A stretch of DNA of 64,000 nucleotides from Gaiellasilicea sp963784895 (lineage in GTDB: Bacteria > Actinomycetota > Thermoleophilia > Gaiellales > Gaiellaceae): the NCBI GenBank assembly GCA_963784895.1, contig CAWATM010000016.1, positions 62,001 to 126,000 on the forward strand, in the 5' to 3' direction. Positions 41,545 to 49,953 of this stretch are shown in pieces. A program made the translations under genes and the position numbers. Position 1 is the first letter of the stretch. Every line of letters begins with the position of its first letter. The notes beneath the pieces are model-generated. The model made no database searches. It had not been told where the DNA came from and saw only the letters and a program-made list of their open reading frames with translations.

Positions 41545-42486
41545 TCACACGGCGACCGGGGCGAGCGACGCGCCCACCTCGGCGCAGACTTCGCCCGCGA
41601 CGTCGACGAACGCACGCGCCGCGGGTGAGCGATGGCGGTCGCGATGCCAGACGAGCGCGATCCGCCGCGGCGGGATCTCCGGGTCGAGCTCGAGCACGCT
41701 GACTCGCTCGTCCTTGCGGTCGGTCGCAAGCAGCGGCACGAGCGCGACGCCGAAGCCGGCGCCGACGAGACCCTGGACGGTGCCGTTGTCGTCGGAGCGG
41801 AATGCGACCTCGACGGTGACGCCACGCTGCGCGAGCTCACCCTCGGCGAGCGCGGTGCTGCGGCAGGCGCGGTTGCCGATGAGCGTCAGGTCGCCGACGT
41901 CGGCGAGGCTCGCCCGCGTCAGCGCGGCCAGCTCATGGTCGGACGAAACCAGGAGGACGTAGGGGTCGGCGAGCAGCTCGACGGTCTCGAACGGGCCGTC
42001 GAGCAGCGGCGGCATCGCGAACGCGAGATCGAGCTCGCCCCGCTCGACCAGCCGGACGAGCTCCTCGTCCGACGCCGACTCGGTCAGCTCCACCTCCACC
42101 TGCGGCCACGCGACGGCGAAGCGGCGCATCACCGCCGGCAGCACGCGCGCGCCGACGCTCTGAAACGTGCCGATGCGGAGTCGGCCGCCGTGGCCCTCCG
42201 CGAGCGCGGTCATGTCCGCCTGGGCGGCGTGCAGCCGCGCGACGATCGCCTCCGCGTGACGGAGAAGCAGCCGGCCGGCTTCGGTCAGCGAGACCGCGCG
42301 TGGCCCGCCTGGCCGCTCGAGCAGCTTCTCGCCGACAAGCCGTTCGAGCGTCTGGATCTGCTGGCTGATCGCGGACTGCGTGTAGCCGAGCGACGTGGCA
42401 GCGCGGCCGAACGTCCCTTCGCGCGCAACGGCCTCGAGCGCGGCGAGATGTCGGAGTTCGACTCCGAGCCAATTATCAGATTCCAT
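41545..42486 (-). CDS. LysR-family transcriptional regulator
   Basis: 313 residues from ATG 42486 (MESDNWLGVEL). Helix-turn-helix at about 20-45 (GTFGRAATSLGYTQSAISQQI), linker helix, and the periplasmic-binding-like effector domain from about 90 (GRLRIGTFQSVGARVLPAVM, GFGVALVPLLA). The gene diverges from the 30-residue ORF at 42546. The AT-rich 59-bp intergenic region is the likely regulatory site. Effector unknown. Confidence 0.92.
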   Translation of the reverse strand: MESDNWLGVELRHLAALEAVAREGTFGRAATSLGYTQSAISQQIQTLERLVGEKLLERPGGPRAVSLTEAGRLLLRHAEAIVARLHAAQADMTALAEGHGGRLRIGTFQSVGARVLPAVMRRFAVAWPQVEVELTESASDEELVRLVERGELDLAFAMPPLLDGPFETVELLADPYVLLVSSDHELAALTRASLADVGDLTLIGNRACRSTALAEGELAQRGVTVEVAFRSDDNGTVQGLVGAGFGVALVPLLATDRKDERVSVLELDPEIPPRRIALVWHRDRHRSPAARAFVDVAGEVCAEVGASLAPVAV

Positions 42487-42545
42487 GATCGATGTGAAGC
42501 ATAACACGATTTGATCTAATGTAACTCGCGGACCATACTTGCCGC
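42487..42545. promoter_or_regulatory. AT-rich divergent promoter region of the LysR gene
   Basis: This short region includes CATAACACGATTTGATCTAA and stands out from the roughly 70% GC surroundings. It separates the divergent lysR-type gene and the mini-ORF. LysR regulators usually bind such divergent regions; no precise T-N11-A box is claimed. Confidence 0.5.
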
Positions 42546-42638
42546 ATGAGCCTGATCGTCATCCTCTTCATCGTCGTCGTCGGCCCGCTTGCGCTGCTGT
42601 ACGGCGCCGACTCGCGCCTCGACGACCGCCGCCGCTAG
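42546..42638 (+). CDS. 30-residue single-pass membrane mini-protein
   Basis: ATG 42546 encodes MSLIVILFIVVVGPLALLYG followed by ADSRLDDRRR and a stop. One hydrophobic helix with a charged tail. Its composition, and its place next to a divergent LysR gene at an AT-rich promoter, suggest a real gene. I recall similar very short proteins ending LYG-x-DSR in actinobacteria; the function is unknown. Confidence 0.65.
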   Translation: MSLIVILFIVVVGPLALLYGADSRLDDRRR

Positions 42639-42670
42639 GCAAGGCCCTCCAGGTCGTCGAGCCGTGATCG

Positions 42671-42698
42671 GGAACCTTTTCCCGACCCCGGACGACTA
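42671..42698 (+). promoter_or_regulatory. Candidate ECF-type promoter of the sigma-factor gene
   Basis: GGAACC at 42671-42676 and CGACTA at 42693-42698, separated by 16 bp, resemble the -35 GGAAC / -10 CGTC boxes of ECF sigma factors. They precede ATG 42712 by 13 bp and imply autoregulation. Confidence 0.5.
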
Positions 42699-42711
42699 CC
42701 TGTTAGAACGC

Positions 42712-43203
42712 ATGGCGATGGAGCATCTGCAACGAGGGCTGCAGCCGTTACCCGATGGGCGGGACTTCGAGGCCTTCGTCACGCCGTACGTCCCGCGGCT
42801 CTATCGCTTCCTCGTCCTGCGGCTCGGCGACGAGCGGGACGCCCGCGATGCGCTGCAGGAGACGTTGCTCGCCGCCTGGCGGGGGGTGGCGGGCCTGCGG
42901 GAGCGGGAGCGGCCGTGGTCGTGGCTGGTCGGGATCGCCGCGCACAAGGCTGCCGACAGCGCGCGTAGGCGATCCCGCTCGACCCCGCCGGCCGTCTTCG
43001 AGACGCCGTCCGCGGACGACGAGGCGGCCGGCGTGCTCGAGGCGTTGCAGCGGCTGCCGGCGCCGGCGCGAGAGGTGCTGCTGCTGCGCTACCTCCTGCG
43101 CCTGTCCGAGGCGGAGGTTGCAGCGCTGCTTGGGGTCAGACTGGGAACGGTGAAGTCCAGAGCCGCGCGAGCACGCCGGCAGTTGCTGGAGGAGTTGGGG
43201 TGA
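42712..43203 (+). CDS. ECF-family RNA polymerase sigma factor
   Basis: 163 residues from ATG 42712. Region 2 (FVTPYVPRLYRFLVLRLGDE, DALQETLLAAWR) and region 4 (LPAPAREVLLLRYLLRLSEA, GVRLGTVKSRAARAR) are both present, with no region 3, as in ECF factors. A GTG at 42664 is also in frame, but an ECF-type promoter lies between it and ATG 42712, favouring the later start. The next gene overlaps by 4 bp and encodes a candidate anti-sigma protein. Confidence 0.88.
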   Translation: MAMEHLQRGLQPLPDGRDFEAFVTPYVPRLYRFLVLRLGDERDARDALQETLLAAWRGVAGLRERERPWSWLVGIAAHKAADSARRRSRSTPPAVFETPSADDEAAGVLEALQRLPAPAREVLLLRYLLRLSEAEVAALLGVRLGTVKSRAARARRQLLEELG

Positions 43204-43556
43204 GCCGCGAGCGTCCAAACGAGCTCGAGGAGCGCCGCGTCATGCGTCTGCTCGCAGGAGCCGCGGAGGCGGTCCCGGCACTGCACGACGTCGAAGTGGA
43301 AACGCTCGTCCGGATCGCGGCCGCTCCGCAGCCCCGTCGCCGGACGCGGCACCGCTTCGTTCCGCTGCTGCCGCCGCCGCTGCTGCTGACCGCCGCCGCT
43401 GCCGTATCCGTGCTCGCGGTCGTGCTGCCCGTGCGCCAGCACGAGTCAGAACGGCCCCCGTCCTCGCCGCGCGGGATCGCGGCGCCCACCGTCTCGTTCC
43501 CGGAGGGGAGCGCTCTGGCGCTGCTGCTCACGGGGCCGAGCGAGCGACGCGCATGA
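43200..43556 (+). CDS. Candidate membrane anti-sigma factor
   Basis: 118 residues from GTG 43200, overlapping the sigma gene. Soluble helical N-terminal part (LEERRVMRLLAGAAEAVPAL), one membrane helix (LLPPPLLLTAAAAVSVLAVV), and a short extracytoplasmic tail. No zinc-binding HXXXCXXC motif is present, so it is not a classical ZAS anti-sigma. The role is inferred from coupling to an ECF gene. It overlaps the parvulin gene by 4 bp. Confidence 0.65.
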   Translation: MSRERPNELEERRVMRLLAGAAEAVPALHDVEVETLVRIAAAPQPRRRTRHRFVPLLPPPLLLTAAAAVSVLAVVLPVRQHESERPPSSPRGIAAPTVSFPEGSALALLLTGPSERRA

Positions 43557-44557
43557 AGCAGGCAGCACTGGTAGCGGCACTGCTTGCGGCGCTTGTGCTT
43601 GCGGGGTGCGGCGGCTCGAGCAAGGACGTGCCGGCCGAAGCTGTCGCGGTGGTCGACGGCGAGGAGATTGCTCGCAGTGATTACGAGGCGCTGATCACGC
43701 AGGCGAAGAAGAGCTACAAGAACCAGAAGCGGGAGTTCCCCGCCGCCGGCTCGCAGGAGTTCCAGACGCTGCGGAACCAGGCCGTCCAGTACCTGGTCCA
43801 GCGGAAACAGTTCGAGCAGGAGGCGAGGGAGCGCGACATCGAGGTCACCGACGAGCAGGTCGACGCCCGACTCGGGCAGATCCAGAAGCAGTACTTCGGC
43901 GGCGACAAGAAGAAGTACCAGCGGCAGCTCGCCGAGCAGGGTGTCACCGAGGCGCAGGTGCGGGACGAGGTGAAGGCCCAGCTCATCTCGGAGCGGATCT
44001 TCGCGCAGGTGACCGACGACCTAAAGGTCAGGGACACCGACGTGAAGGGCTACTACGAGAAGAACAGGGCGCAGTACAGCCAGCCGGAGAGCCGGGAGGT
44101 GCGTCATATCCTTGTGAAGACGAAGGCGCAGGCGGATGACCTGTATGCGCAGCTTCAGGGCGGGGGCGATTTTGCGGCGTTGGCGAAGAAGTTTTCCGAG
44201 GACACGGGTTCGAAGGCGAATGGCGGCAAGTTGACGATTTCGAAGGGGCAGACGGTGGCGCCGTTCGATCAGACGGCGTTTGCGCTGGAGAAGGACGAGA
44301 TTTCGAAGCCGGTGAAGACGGAGTTTGGCTATCACGTGATTCAGGCGCTGGGTGCGAAGAAGGCGGCGAAGGTGACGCCGTTGGCGGAGGTGAAGGCGTC
44401 GATCGAGCAGCAGTTGGCGCAGACGAAGAAGAACGAGGCGATGACGAAGTGGGTGGATGAGCTGAAGAAGGACTACGAGGACAAGGTCTCGTACGCCACC
44501 GGCTTCACCCCGCCGCCGGCGGCGACCACGGGGACAGCGACGTCGACGAGTCCCTGA
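43553..44557 (+). CDS. Parvulin-type peptidyl-prolyl isomerase lipoprotein (PrsA/SurA-like)
   Basis: 334 residues. Lipobox LVLAGC places the lipid-modified Cys at residue 19. A SurA_N-like helical domain (about 30-170) precedes a PpiC rotamase domain with EVRHILVKTKAQAD, DFAALAKKFSEDT and FGYHVIQAL, then a coiled C-terminus and Thr/Pro tail. It probably helps fold exported proteins outside the membrane. From about 44100 to 44470 the codons shift from C-ending to G/T-ending (for example GTG, TTG, TTT, GCG), unlike the rest of the gene. Confidence 0.92.
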   Translation: MKQAALVAALLAALVLAGCGGSSKDVPAEAVAVVDGEEIARSDYEALITQAKKSYKNQKREFPAAGSQEFQTLRNQAVQYLVQRKQFEQEARERDIEVTDEQVDARLGQIQKQYFGGDKKKYQRQLAEQGVTEAQVRDEVKAQLISERIFAQVTDDLKVRDTDVKGYYEKNRAQYSQPESREVRHILVKTKAQADDLYAQLQGGGDFAALAKKFSEDTGSKANGGKLTISKGQTVAPFDQTAFALEKDEISKPVKTEFGYHVIQALGAKKAAKVTPLAEVKASIEQQLAQTKKNEAMTKWVDELKKDYEDKVSYATGFTPPPAATTGTATSTSP

Positions 44558-44594
44558 CATCGCCGCGCGCGGCCGGCGGTAGGATCGGCCGCCG

Positions 44595-45449
44595 ATGGCG
44601 GAGATCAGGAAGATCGGGGTCGTGGGACTCGGCGCGATGGGTGCCGGGATCGCGCAGCTCTGCGTCGAGGCCGGGGTCGACACCGTCGGCCGCGAGGTCT
44701 CGGCCGAGCTCGGCGAGAAGGCGCGCGACCGGATCGGCCACTTCTTGACGCGCAAGGTCGAGAAGGGGCAGATGGAACAGTCCGCGCGTGACGAGGCGGT
44801 CGGGCGGCTGACGCTCACCACCGAGCTCGAGGACTTCGCCGGCTGCGACCTCGTGATCGAGGCGATCGTCGAGGAGCTCGAGCCGAAGCGGGAGCTCTTC
44901 GCCGCGCTCGAGCGGATCTGCACGCCTGACGCCGTCCTGGCGACCAACACCTCCGCGCTCTCGGTCACCGAGATCGCGGCGGCGACGTCGACGCCCGCCC
45001 GCGTCGTCGGAATGCACTTCTTCAACCCGGCGCCGCTGATGCCGCTGGTCGAGATCGTCCGCGCCGAGCTGACCGAGGAGGACGCGTTCGAGACCGCGTT
45101 CGCGTTCGGCGAGCGAATCGGGAAGACGCCGATCCGCTGCCACGACACGCCCGGCTTCGTCGTCAACCGCATTCTGATCCCGCTCTTGAACGACTGCATC
45201 CGCGTCCTCGACGAGGCGCGCGTGACGCCGGAGGATCTCGACACGGGGATGCGCAACGGCGCCGGCTGGCCGATGGGGCCGTGCGCGCTCGTCGACCTCG
45301 TCGGGATCGACGTGCACGTGCACGCGTCCGAGGCGCTCTACGAGAAGACGCGCGAGCAGCGGATGGCGCCGCCGGCGCGGCTCGTCGCGATGCGGAACGC
45401 CGGCCTGCTCGGCCGCAAGTCCGGCCGCGGCTTCTACAGCTACGACTAG
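44595..45449 (+). CDS. 3-hydroxybutyryl-CoA dehydrogenase
   Basis: 284 residues. NAD-binding GLGAMGAGIAQLCVEAG near residues 10-26 and catalytic-region VVGMHFFNPAPLMPLVEIVR with the active-site His near 140. A C-terminal domain follows with DTPGFVVNRILIPLLND. It interconverts 3-hydroxybutyryl-CoA and acetoacetyl-CoA in butyrate metabolism or beta-oxidation, together with the thiolase at 40 kb. Single transcription unit between the parvulin gene and the convergent antiporter. Confidence 0.93.
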   Translation: MAEIRKIGVVGLGAMGAGIAQLCVEAGVDTVGREVSAELGEKARDRIGHFLTRKVEKGQMEQSARDEAVGRLTLTTELEDFAGCDLVIEAIVEELEPKRELFAALERICTPDAVLATNTSALSVTEIAAATSTPARVVGMHFFNPAPLMPLVEIVRAELTEEDAFETAFAFGERIGKTPIRCHDTPGFVVNRILIPLLNDCIRVLDEARVTPEDLDTGMRNGAGWPMGPCALVDLVGIDVHVHASEALYEKTREQRMAPPARLVAMRNAGLLGRKSGRGFYSYD

Positions 45450-45539
45450 CCGCCGCGACTGCGCACAGCCACGACCGTGCTCCGTGCGACGGCTCTCCGT
45501 GCGCGAGTAAGAGCGCGTTTGGGAATGAGGCTCAGAGCT

Positions 45540-46763
45540 TCATTGCGACTCGGGCTCGACGGGGGGCTCGCGTTCCATCGGCACGCCGAGCCGCTCGGCG
45601 ACGACCGGCACGAGCGAACCCTGGACGATCACCGAGAAGAGGACGACGACGAAGACGATCCCGTAGATCTCCTGCCCGTCGTCGACCTCGCCCAGGACGG
45701 CGAGCGCTGCGAGCAGGATCGGCACGGCGCCCTTGAGCCCGCTCCACATCACGAAGAGCCGCTCGCCGCGATCGAGCCGGACGGGCAGGAGCAGCGCCCC
45801 GACCACGAGCGGGCGAATCAGGAACGCGAGCAGCGCCGCGAGTACCAGGCCCTCGTACCACGCATCGGAGTCCAACAGCTCGGTCACGTCGATCGTCAGC
45901 CCGAGGGCGACGAACATCGTGATTTCGGCCAGGCTGCCGAGCGAGGAGAGGAAGCTGTCCACTTCGCGGCGGTGGGGCAGCGGCCGGTCGCCGAGCAGGA
46001 TCCCGGCGACGAACACGGCGAGGAAACCGGAGCCGTGGACGAGGGTGGCGGCGCCGTAGATGACGCCGGCGGCAGCCAACATCCGCAAGGGATAGAGGGC
46101 GGGGGAGGGCAGGGGCACGCGGCGCATCAACGGAACGAGGAGCATCGCGCCGGCGACGCCGACCGCCACCCCGCCGACCATTTCGACCGCGAACTCCTCG
46201 ACGACCGTCCAGAAGCTGCCGTCGTCGGTTGTTGCAAGCTCGATCATCCCGATCATCAGCGCGATCCCGACCGGGTCGTTGGCGCCGGACTCTCCCTTGA
46301 GAATCGTCCCGGTGCGACCGTGGATCTCGCGCCCTCCCAGAACCGAGAAGGTCACGGCCGGATCGGTCGGTGCGAGCGCGGCGCCGATCAGGCCGCTCGT
46401 GATCCACGAGAGGTCGAAGAGAAAGTGGGCGGCTCCGGCGATCAGCGCCGCGGAGGCGAACGTCCCCGGTACGCCCAGAGACAGGATCGGGACCGCCGCG
46501 CTCCGGAAGCGGCGCCAGCCGATGTCGAGGCCGCCTTCGAACAGGATCACGATCAGGGCGACGACGCCGATTCGCTCGACCGTGACGAACGAGACCTCGT
46601 CACGGAGCCGCGGCAGCAGGTCGGAGGCGACCGCCGCCGCGACGAGGAAGAGAGCCGGAGCCGGGATCGCCAGCCGCGCGGTCAGCGTGTGGCCGAAGAG
46701 CGCGAGCGAGAAGCCCGCCGACACGACGAGGACGATCACGCCGAAGTCTGAGATCTCCGTCAC
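45540..46763 (-). CDS. CPA1-type cation/proton antiporter
   Basis: 407 residues, about 11-12 membrane helices. The family's ion-binding helix is GESGANDPVGIALMIG near residues 158-173, and LAPTDPA near 130 forms the crossover motif. It has no C-terminal regulatory domain, unlike the second antiporter at 55.4 kb. It probably exchanges Na+ or K+ for H+. It starts divergently from the two-component operon at 46.8 kb. Confidence 0.9.
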   Translation of the reverse strand: MTEISDFGVIVLVVSAGFSLALFGHTLTARLAIPAPALFLVAAAVASDLLPRLRDEVSFVTVERIGVVALIVILFEGGLDIGWRRFRSAAVPILSLGVPGTFASAALIAGAAHFLFDLSWITSGLIGAALAPTDPAVTFSVLGGREIHGRTGTILKGESGANDPVGIALMIGMIELATTDDGSFWTVVEEFAVEMVGGVAVGVAGAMLLVPLMRRVPLPSPALYPLRMLAAAGVIYGAATLVHGSGFLAVFVAGILLGDRPLPHRREVDSFLSSLGSLAEITMFVALGLTIDVTELLDSDAWYEGLVLAALLAFLIRPLVVGALLLPVRLDRGERLFVMWSGLKGAVPILLAALAVLGEVDDGQEIYGIVFVVVLFSVIVQGSLVPVVAERLGVPMEREPPVEPESQ

Positions 46764-46800
46764 CGGGTAAATCTAGGTCTATGCCGGGTCAGCAGCGGTG

Positions 46801-46817
46801 CTTACACTTTCCTTACA
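46801..46817 (+). promoter_or_regulatory. Direct repeat CTTACA with 11-bp period, candidate response-regulator site
   Basis: CTTACA at 46801-46806 and again at 46812-46817, one helical turn apart, the usual layout for OmpR/PhoB-family dimers. It lies 45 bp upstream of ATG 46862 of the operon that encodes such a regulator. Confidence 0.55.
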
Positions 46818-46861
46818 TGACCCTGACCGGCTCTACACGCCGCGTGCGGATACTGCGACCC

Positions 46862-47389
46862 ATGCGGAAGACGACCCTCTGCCTCGCGCTGCTCGCGCTC
46901 GTCCTCCCGGTCGCAGCCGTCGCCGTCACGGACGCCGGCGAAGGCACGCTCTCCGTCGAGGACGGCCGCGGGAAGGTGACGCTGCAGGCGCGCGGTGGCG
47001 TCTTCGGGCGGCTCGACCGCGGCACGGTCACCGTCCACGACACCACACCGGCCGACGCGAACTTCCCGGTCGTCACCGGGGCCGACCAGCCCGAGGCGTT
47101 CCTGGCCGACGGCGGTGTTCGCTACCGCGGCGCCGGCATCCGCTTCCGGGTCATCGGCGGCGGCTTCAAGCTGCTGATCCAGGGCCGAGGGATCGATCTC
47201 TCCGTGGTCGGCAAGGGCTCCGGCTTCATCGAGGGCGACACGATCGAGCCGGGCGTCTACTCCCTCGACGGCGCCGACTGTCGCAAGAACCGCGCCAGCT
47301 GCGAGCAGCTCCCGCAGCCCGGGATCCGCTTCAGGCTCGGCGCCGGCGAAAAGGGGGAGCGGAACTCGATCGGCTCCGACCAGGGCTGA
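46862..47389 (+). CDS. Secreted protein of unknown function, first gene of a two-component operon
   Basis: 175 residues from ATG 46862 (MRKTTLCLALLALVLPVAAV), signal peptide with cleavage near residue 24. The mature part is beta-rich with alternating Gly (GRGKVTLQARGGVFGRLDRG, GIRFRVIGGGFKLLIQGRGI) and ends with two Cys (DCRKNRASC). No family name is recognised. Its stop overlaps the regulator's ATG (TGATG). It may be a sensed or regulated envelope component of the system. Confidence 0.78.
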   Translation: MRKTTLCLALLALVLPVAAVAVTDAGEGTLSVEDGRGKVTLQARGGVFGRLDRGTVTVHDTTPADANFPVVTGADQPEAFLADGGVRYRGAGIRFRVIGGGFKLLIQGRGIDLSVVGKGSGFIEGDTIEPGVYSLDGADCRKNRASCEQLPQPGIRFRLGAGEKGERNSIGSDQG

Positions 47390-48096
47390 TGGCGGCCCGC
47401 GCCCAGACCGTTCTCGTCGTCGAGGACGAGGCCTCGATCGCCTCGTTCGTCTCGCTCTACCTCAAGAACGCGGGCTACGACGTCCGTGCGGTCACCACCG
47501 GCGCCGCCGCCCTGAACCACGTCGCCTCCGAGCAGCCGGCGCTGATCATCCTCGACCTGATGCTGCCGGACCTGGACGGGATCGAGATCTGCCGGCGCAT
47601 CCGCAAGACCTCCGACGTGCCGATCCTGATGCTGACCGCCCGCGACGAGGACGTGGACAAGATCATCGGGCTCGAGGTCGGCGCCGACGACTATTTGACG
47701 AAGCCGTTCAACCCGCGCGAGCTCGTCGCGCGCGTGAAGAGTGTCCTCCGCCGCGCGGCGCCGGAGCGCCGCCGCGACGTCGAGGAGGAGCTGCGCCACG
47801 GCGAGCTCACGATCAACGCCGGCCGCCGCGAGGTGAAGGTCGGCGAGGAGGAGATCCAGCTGGCGCCGAAGGAGTTCGACCTGCTCTGGGAGCTACTCGA
47901 CCACAAGGGGCTCGTGCTGACGCGGGATCAGCTGCTCGAGCGGGTCTGGGGATACACCTTCGCCGGTGACACGAGGACAGTCGACGTGCACGTGCGGCAG
48001 CTGCGCCGCAAGCTCGGCGAGGCGTCGCCGATCGTGACGGTCTGGGGCGTCGGCTACAAGGTCGGGCCGGACCGCACGCCCGCACCTGCTGCTTAA
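47389..48096 (+). CDS. OmpR/PhoB-family response regulator
   Basis: 235 residues. Receiver with acidic pair E12/D13, phospho-acceptor D56 (IILDLMLPD), Thr in MLTARDE and Lys in LTKPFNP; DNA-binding winged helix from about 135 (LAPKEFDLLWELL, ERVWGYTFAGD, HVRQLRRKLGE). All conserved residues are intact. Upstream CTTACA direct repeats suggest autoregulation. The kinase follows after 8 bp. Confidence 0.94.
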   Translation: MAARAQTVLVVEDEASIASFVSLYLKNAGYDVRAVTTGAAALNHVASEQPALIILDLMLPDLDGIEICRRIRKTSDVPILMLTARDEDVDKIIGLEVGADDYLTKPFNPRELVARVKSVLRRAAPERRRDVEEELRHGELTINAGRREVKVGEEEIQLAPKEFDLLWELLDHKGLVLTRDQLLERVWGYTFAGDTRTVDVHVRQLRRKLGEASPIVTVWGVGYKVGPDRTPAPAA

Positions 48097-48104
48097 GTAG
48101 AGCC

Positions 48105-49499
48105 ATGCTCAACTCCCTGCGCTTTCGCCTGCCGGCGCTCTTTCTGGCGGCGATTGCGTTGTCCGGGCTCGTCACGAGCCTGATCGCGGTCCAGCTCTTC
48201 CGGGACTACACGCGCGAGCAGACGCTGAAAGAGCTCCGCCAGGAGGCGCGGGGCCTGGCGGCGCTCTACGCCGAGTCGTCGGTCAGGGCGATCGACGAGG
48301 ACAAAGCAGCGCCCGGTTTCGCCGCAGCAAAGCTCGAGGCCGCGACCGGTGACAGGCTCTTCTACGTCGGCGTCTCGATCTTCCCCGGCGAGGACGTCGG
48401 CCTGACTCGCGTCTCACGCGCGGATGTCGGCGCCGACCTCAGCCGGGAGCGCGTCGTCACCTTCGAGTTCCAGCCGCCGGGCCAGAACCGGACGTTCCTG
48501 GCCGCCGCGCACCCGCTCCGGCCGGGCGGTGCCACCGCACCGATTTTCGGCTATCTGATCGTCGCGAAGGAGAAGAGCGAGCTCCGCGACGCCTGGGTGA
48601 CGCTGCTCTCGCGCCTCGCGATCGCCTTCCTCGTCGCCCTCGTCGTCGTCGGCGCCCTCGCGCTCTACCTCTCACGGCGGATCACGCAGCCGGTGCTCGC
48701 CCTCTCGGACGCTGCGGACGAGGTTTCGAAGGGCCGCTACGACGTCGAGGTGCCGCGGGTGCCCGGCGGGGGCGAGATCGGGCACCTCGCCGACCGCTTC
48801 CGCGAGATGACGGCGCGGCTCGCCGAGGCGGAGGAGCGCGAGCGTAACTTCCTCATGTCCGTCTCACACGAGCTGCGGACGCCGCTGACGGCGATCCGCG
48901 GCCACGTCGCGGCGCTGCGCGAAGGCGTCGTCACGGATCCGGACACGATCGACCATTCCCTCCAGACCGTCGCGGAGGAGGCCGAGCGGCTCGGGCGGCT
49001 CGTCGGCGACGTGCTCGACCTGGCGAAGCTCGACGCCCACCGTTTCACGGTGCTGACCGAGGAGGTCGACATGGGCCGCCTGCTCGAGCGCGCGTTCTCC
49101 ACGTTCGCGGAGGAGGCGCGCCAGCGCGGGATCGAGTACACGTCCGAGGCGGAAGCGGCGCCGGTGATCGTCTCCGACGGCGACCGCGTGCTCCAGATCA
49201 TCTCGAACCTGCTCTCGAACGCGTTCCGCTGGACGCCGGACGGGGGCAGGATCGACCTGGCGCTGCAGACTGCGAACGGCGTCGTCACGGTCGACGTCGC
49301 CGACTCGGGGCCTGGGATCGGCGTGGACGCGCGCGAGCGGATCTTCCGGCCCTTCTGGTCGACCGACGGGCGTGGCACCGGGCTCGGGCTCCCGATCGCG
49401 CGCGAGCTGGCCGTTGCGCTCGGCGGCCGGATCGAGCTCCAGTCGGAGCTCGGGAAGGGAAGCCGCTTCCGGCTCGTCCTCCCGAACCGGACGTTCTGA
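48105..49499 (+). CDS. Sensor histidine kinase (HAMP, HisKA, HATPase)
   Basis: 464 residues. First helix (ALFLAAIALSGLVTSLIAV), extracytoplasmic sensor of about 130 residues, and second helix (AIAFLVALVVVGALALYL). Then HAMP (RRITQPVLALSDAADEVSKG), the phospho-acceptor His in SVSHELRTPLTAIR near residue 257, and ATPase with NLLSNAFRW, DSGPGIG and GTGLGLPIA. Complete and probably active. Partner of the preceding regulator. Confidence 0.94.
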   Translation: MLNSLRFRLPALFLAAIALSGLVTSLIAVQLFRDYTREQTLKELRQEARGLAALYAESSVRAIDEDKAAPGFAAAKLEAATGDRLFYVGVSIFPGEDVGLTRVSRADVGADLSRERVVTFEFQPPGQNRTFLAAAHPLRPGGATAPIFGYLIVAKEKSELRDAWVTLLSRLAIAFLVALVVVGALALYLSRRITQPVLALSDAADEVSKGRYDVEVPRVPGGGEIGHLADRFREMTARLAEAEERERNFLMSVSHELRTPLTAIRGHVAALREGVVTDPDTIDHSLQTVAEEAERLGRLVGDVLDLAKLDAHRFTVLTEEVDMGRLLERAFSTFAEEARQRGIEYTSEAEAAPVIVSDGDRVLQIISNLLSNAFRWTPDGGRIDLALQTANGVVTVDVADSGPGIGVDARERIFRPFWSTDGRGTGLGLPIARELAVALGGRIELQSELGKGSRFRLVLPNRTF

Positions 49500-49501
49500 G
49501 C

Positions 49502-49927
49502 CTAGGCCGCTTCGCGGTGCTCGAGCACAGGTGCGACCACGCGCTCGACCCGCTCGAGCCGCTCGCTGACGCCCTTCCAGCCCGACGAGACGAGATCGAC
49601 CAGCAGGGCGAGGTCGTCGATGCGCGCGTGCCGCTCGGCGAGGACGTCGCCTTCGAGCCGCTCGAGCCGCCGGATCACCTGGTTGAGCAGCCCGCGAATC
49701 TCGGCGAGGCTCCGTCCGACCGGGAGCACCTCGGCGCGCAGCCCGTCGTGCACCGCCGCCGTGACCTTCTCCGGGAGCGTCGCCTCGAGCTCGGCGGCAG
49801 CTGCCGCGAGCGACTCGACCTGGATGCGCGTGCGCTCGAGCGCCGCTTCGAGCTCGGCCGGTGCGACCCGCCCCGAACCCGCTTCGGCGATGCGGGCCTG
49901 GGCGCGTTCGAGTGTCTTCGCGTCCAC
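49502..49927 (-). CDS. Coiled-coil hypothetical protein (141 aa)
   Basis: Nearly all helical with heptad repeats (LERTRIQVESLAAAAAELEA, LNQVIRRLERLEGDVLAERH). No membrane segment or known domain. It converges with the kinase gene, with 2 bp between stops, and diverges from queA with 26 bp between starts. Confidence 0.7.
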   Translation of the reverse strand: MDAKTLERAQARIAEAGSGRVAPAELEAALERTRIQVESLAAAAAELEATLPEKVTAAVHDGLRAEVLPVGRSLAEIRGLLNQVIRRLERLEGDVLAERHARIDDLALLVDLVSSGWKGVSERLERVERVVAPVLEHREAA

Positions 49928-49953
49928 GGGCAGGAGGCTACGCTGGCCGTCGG

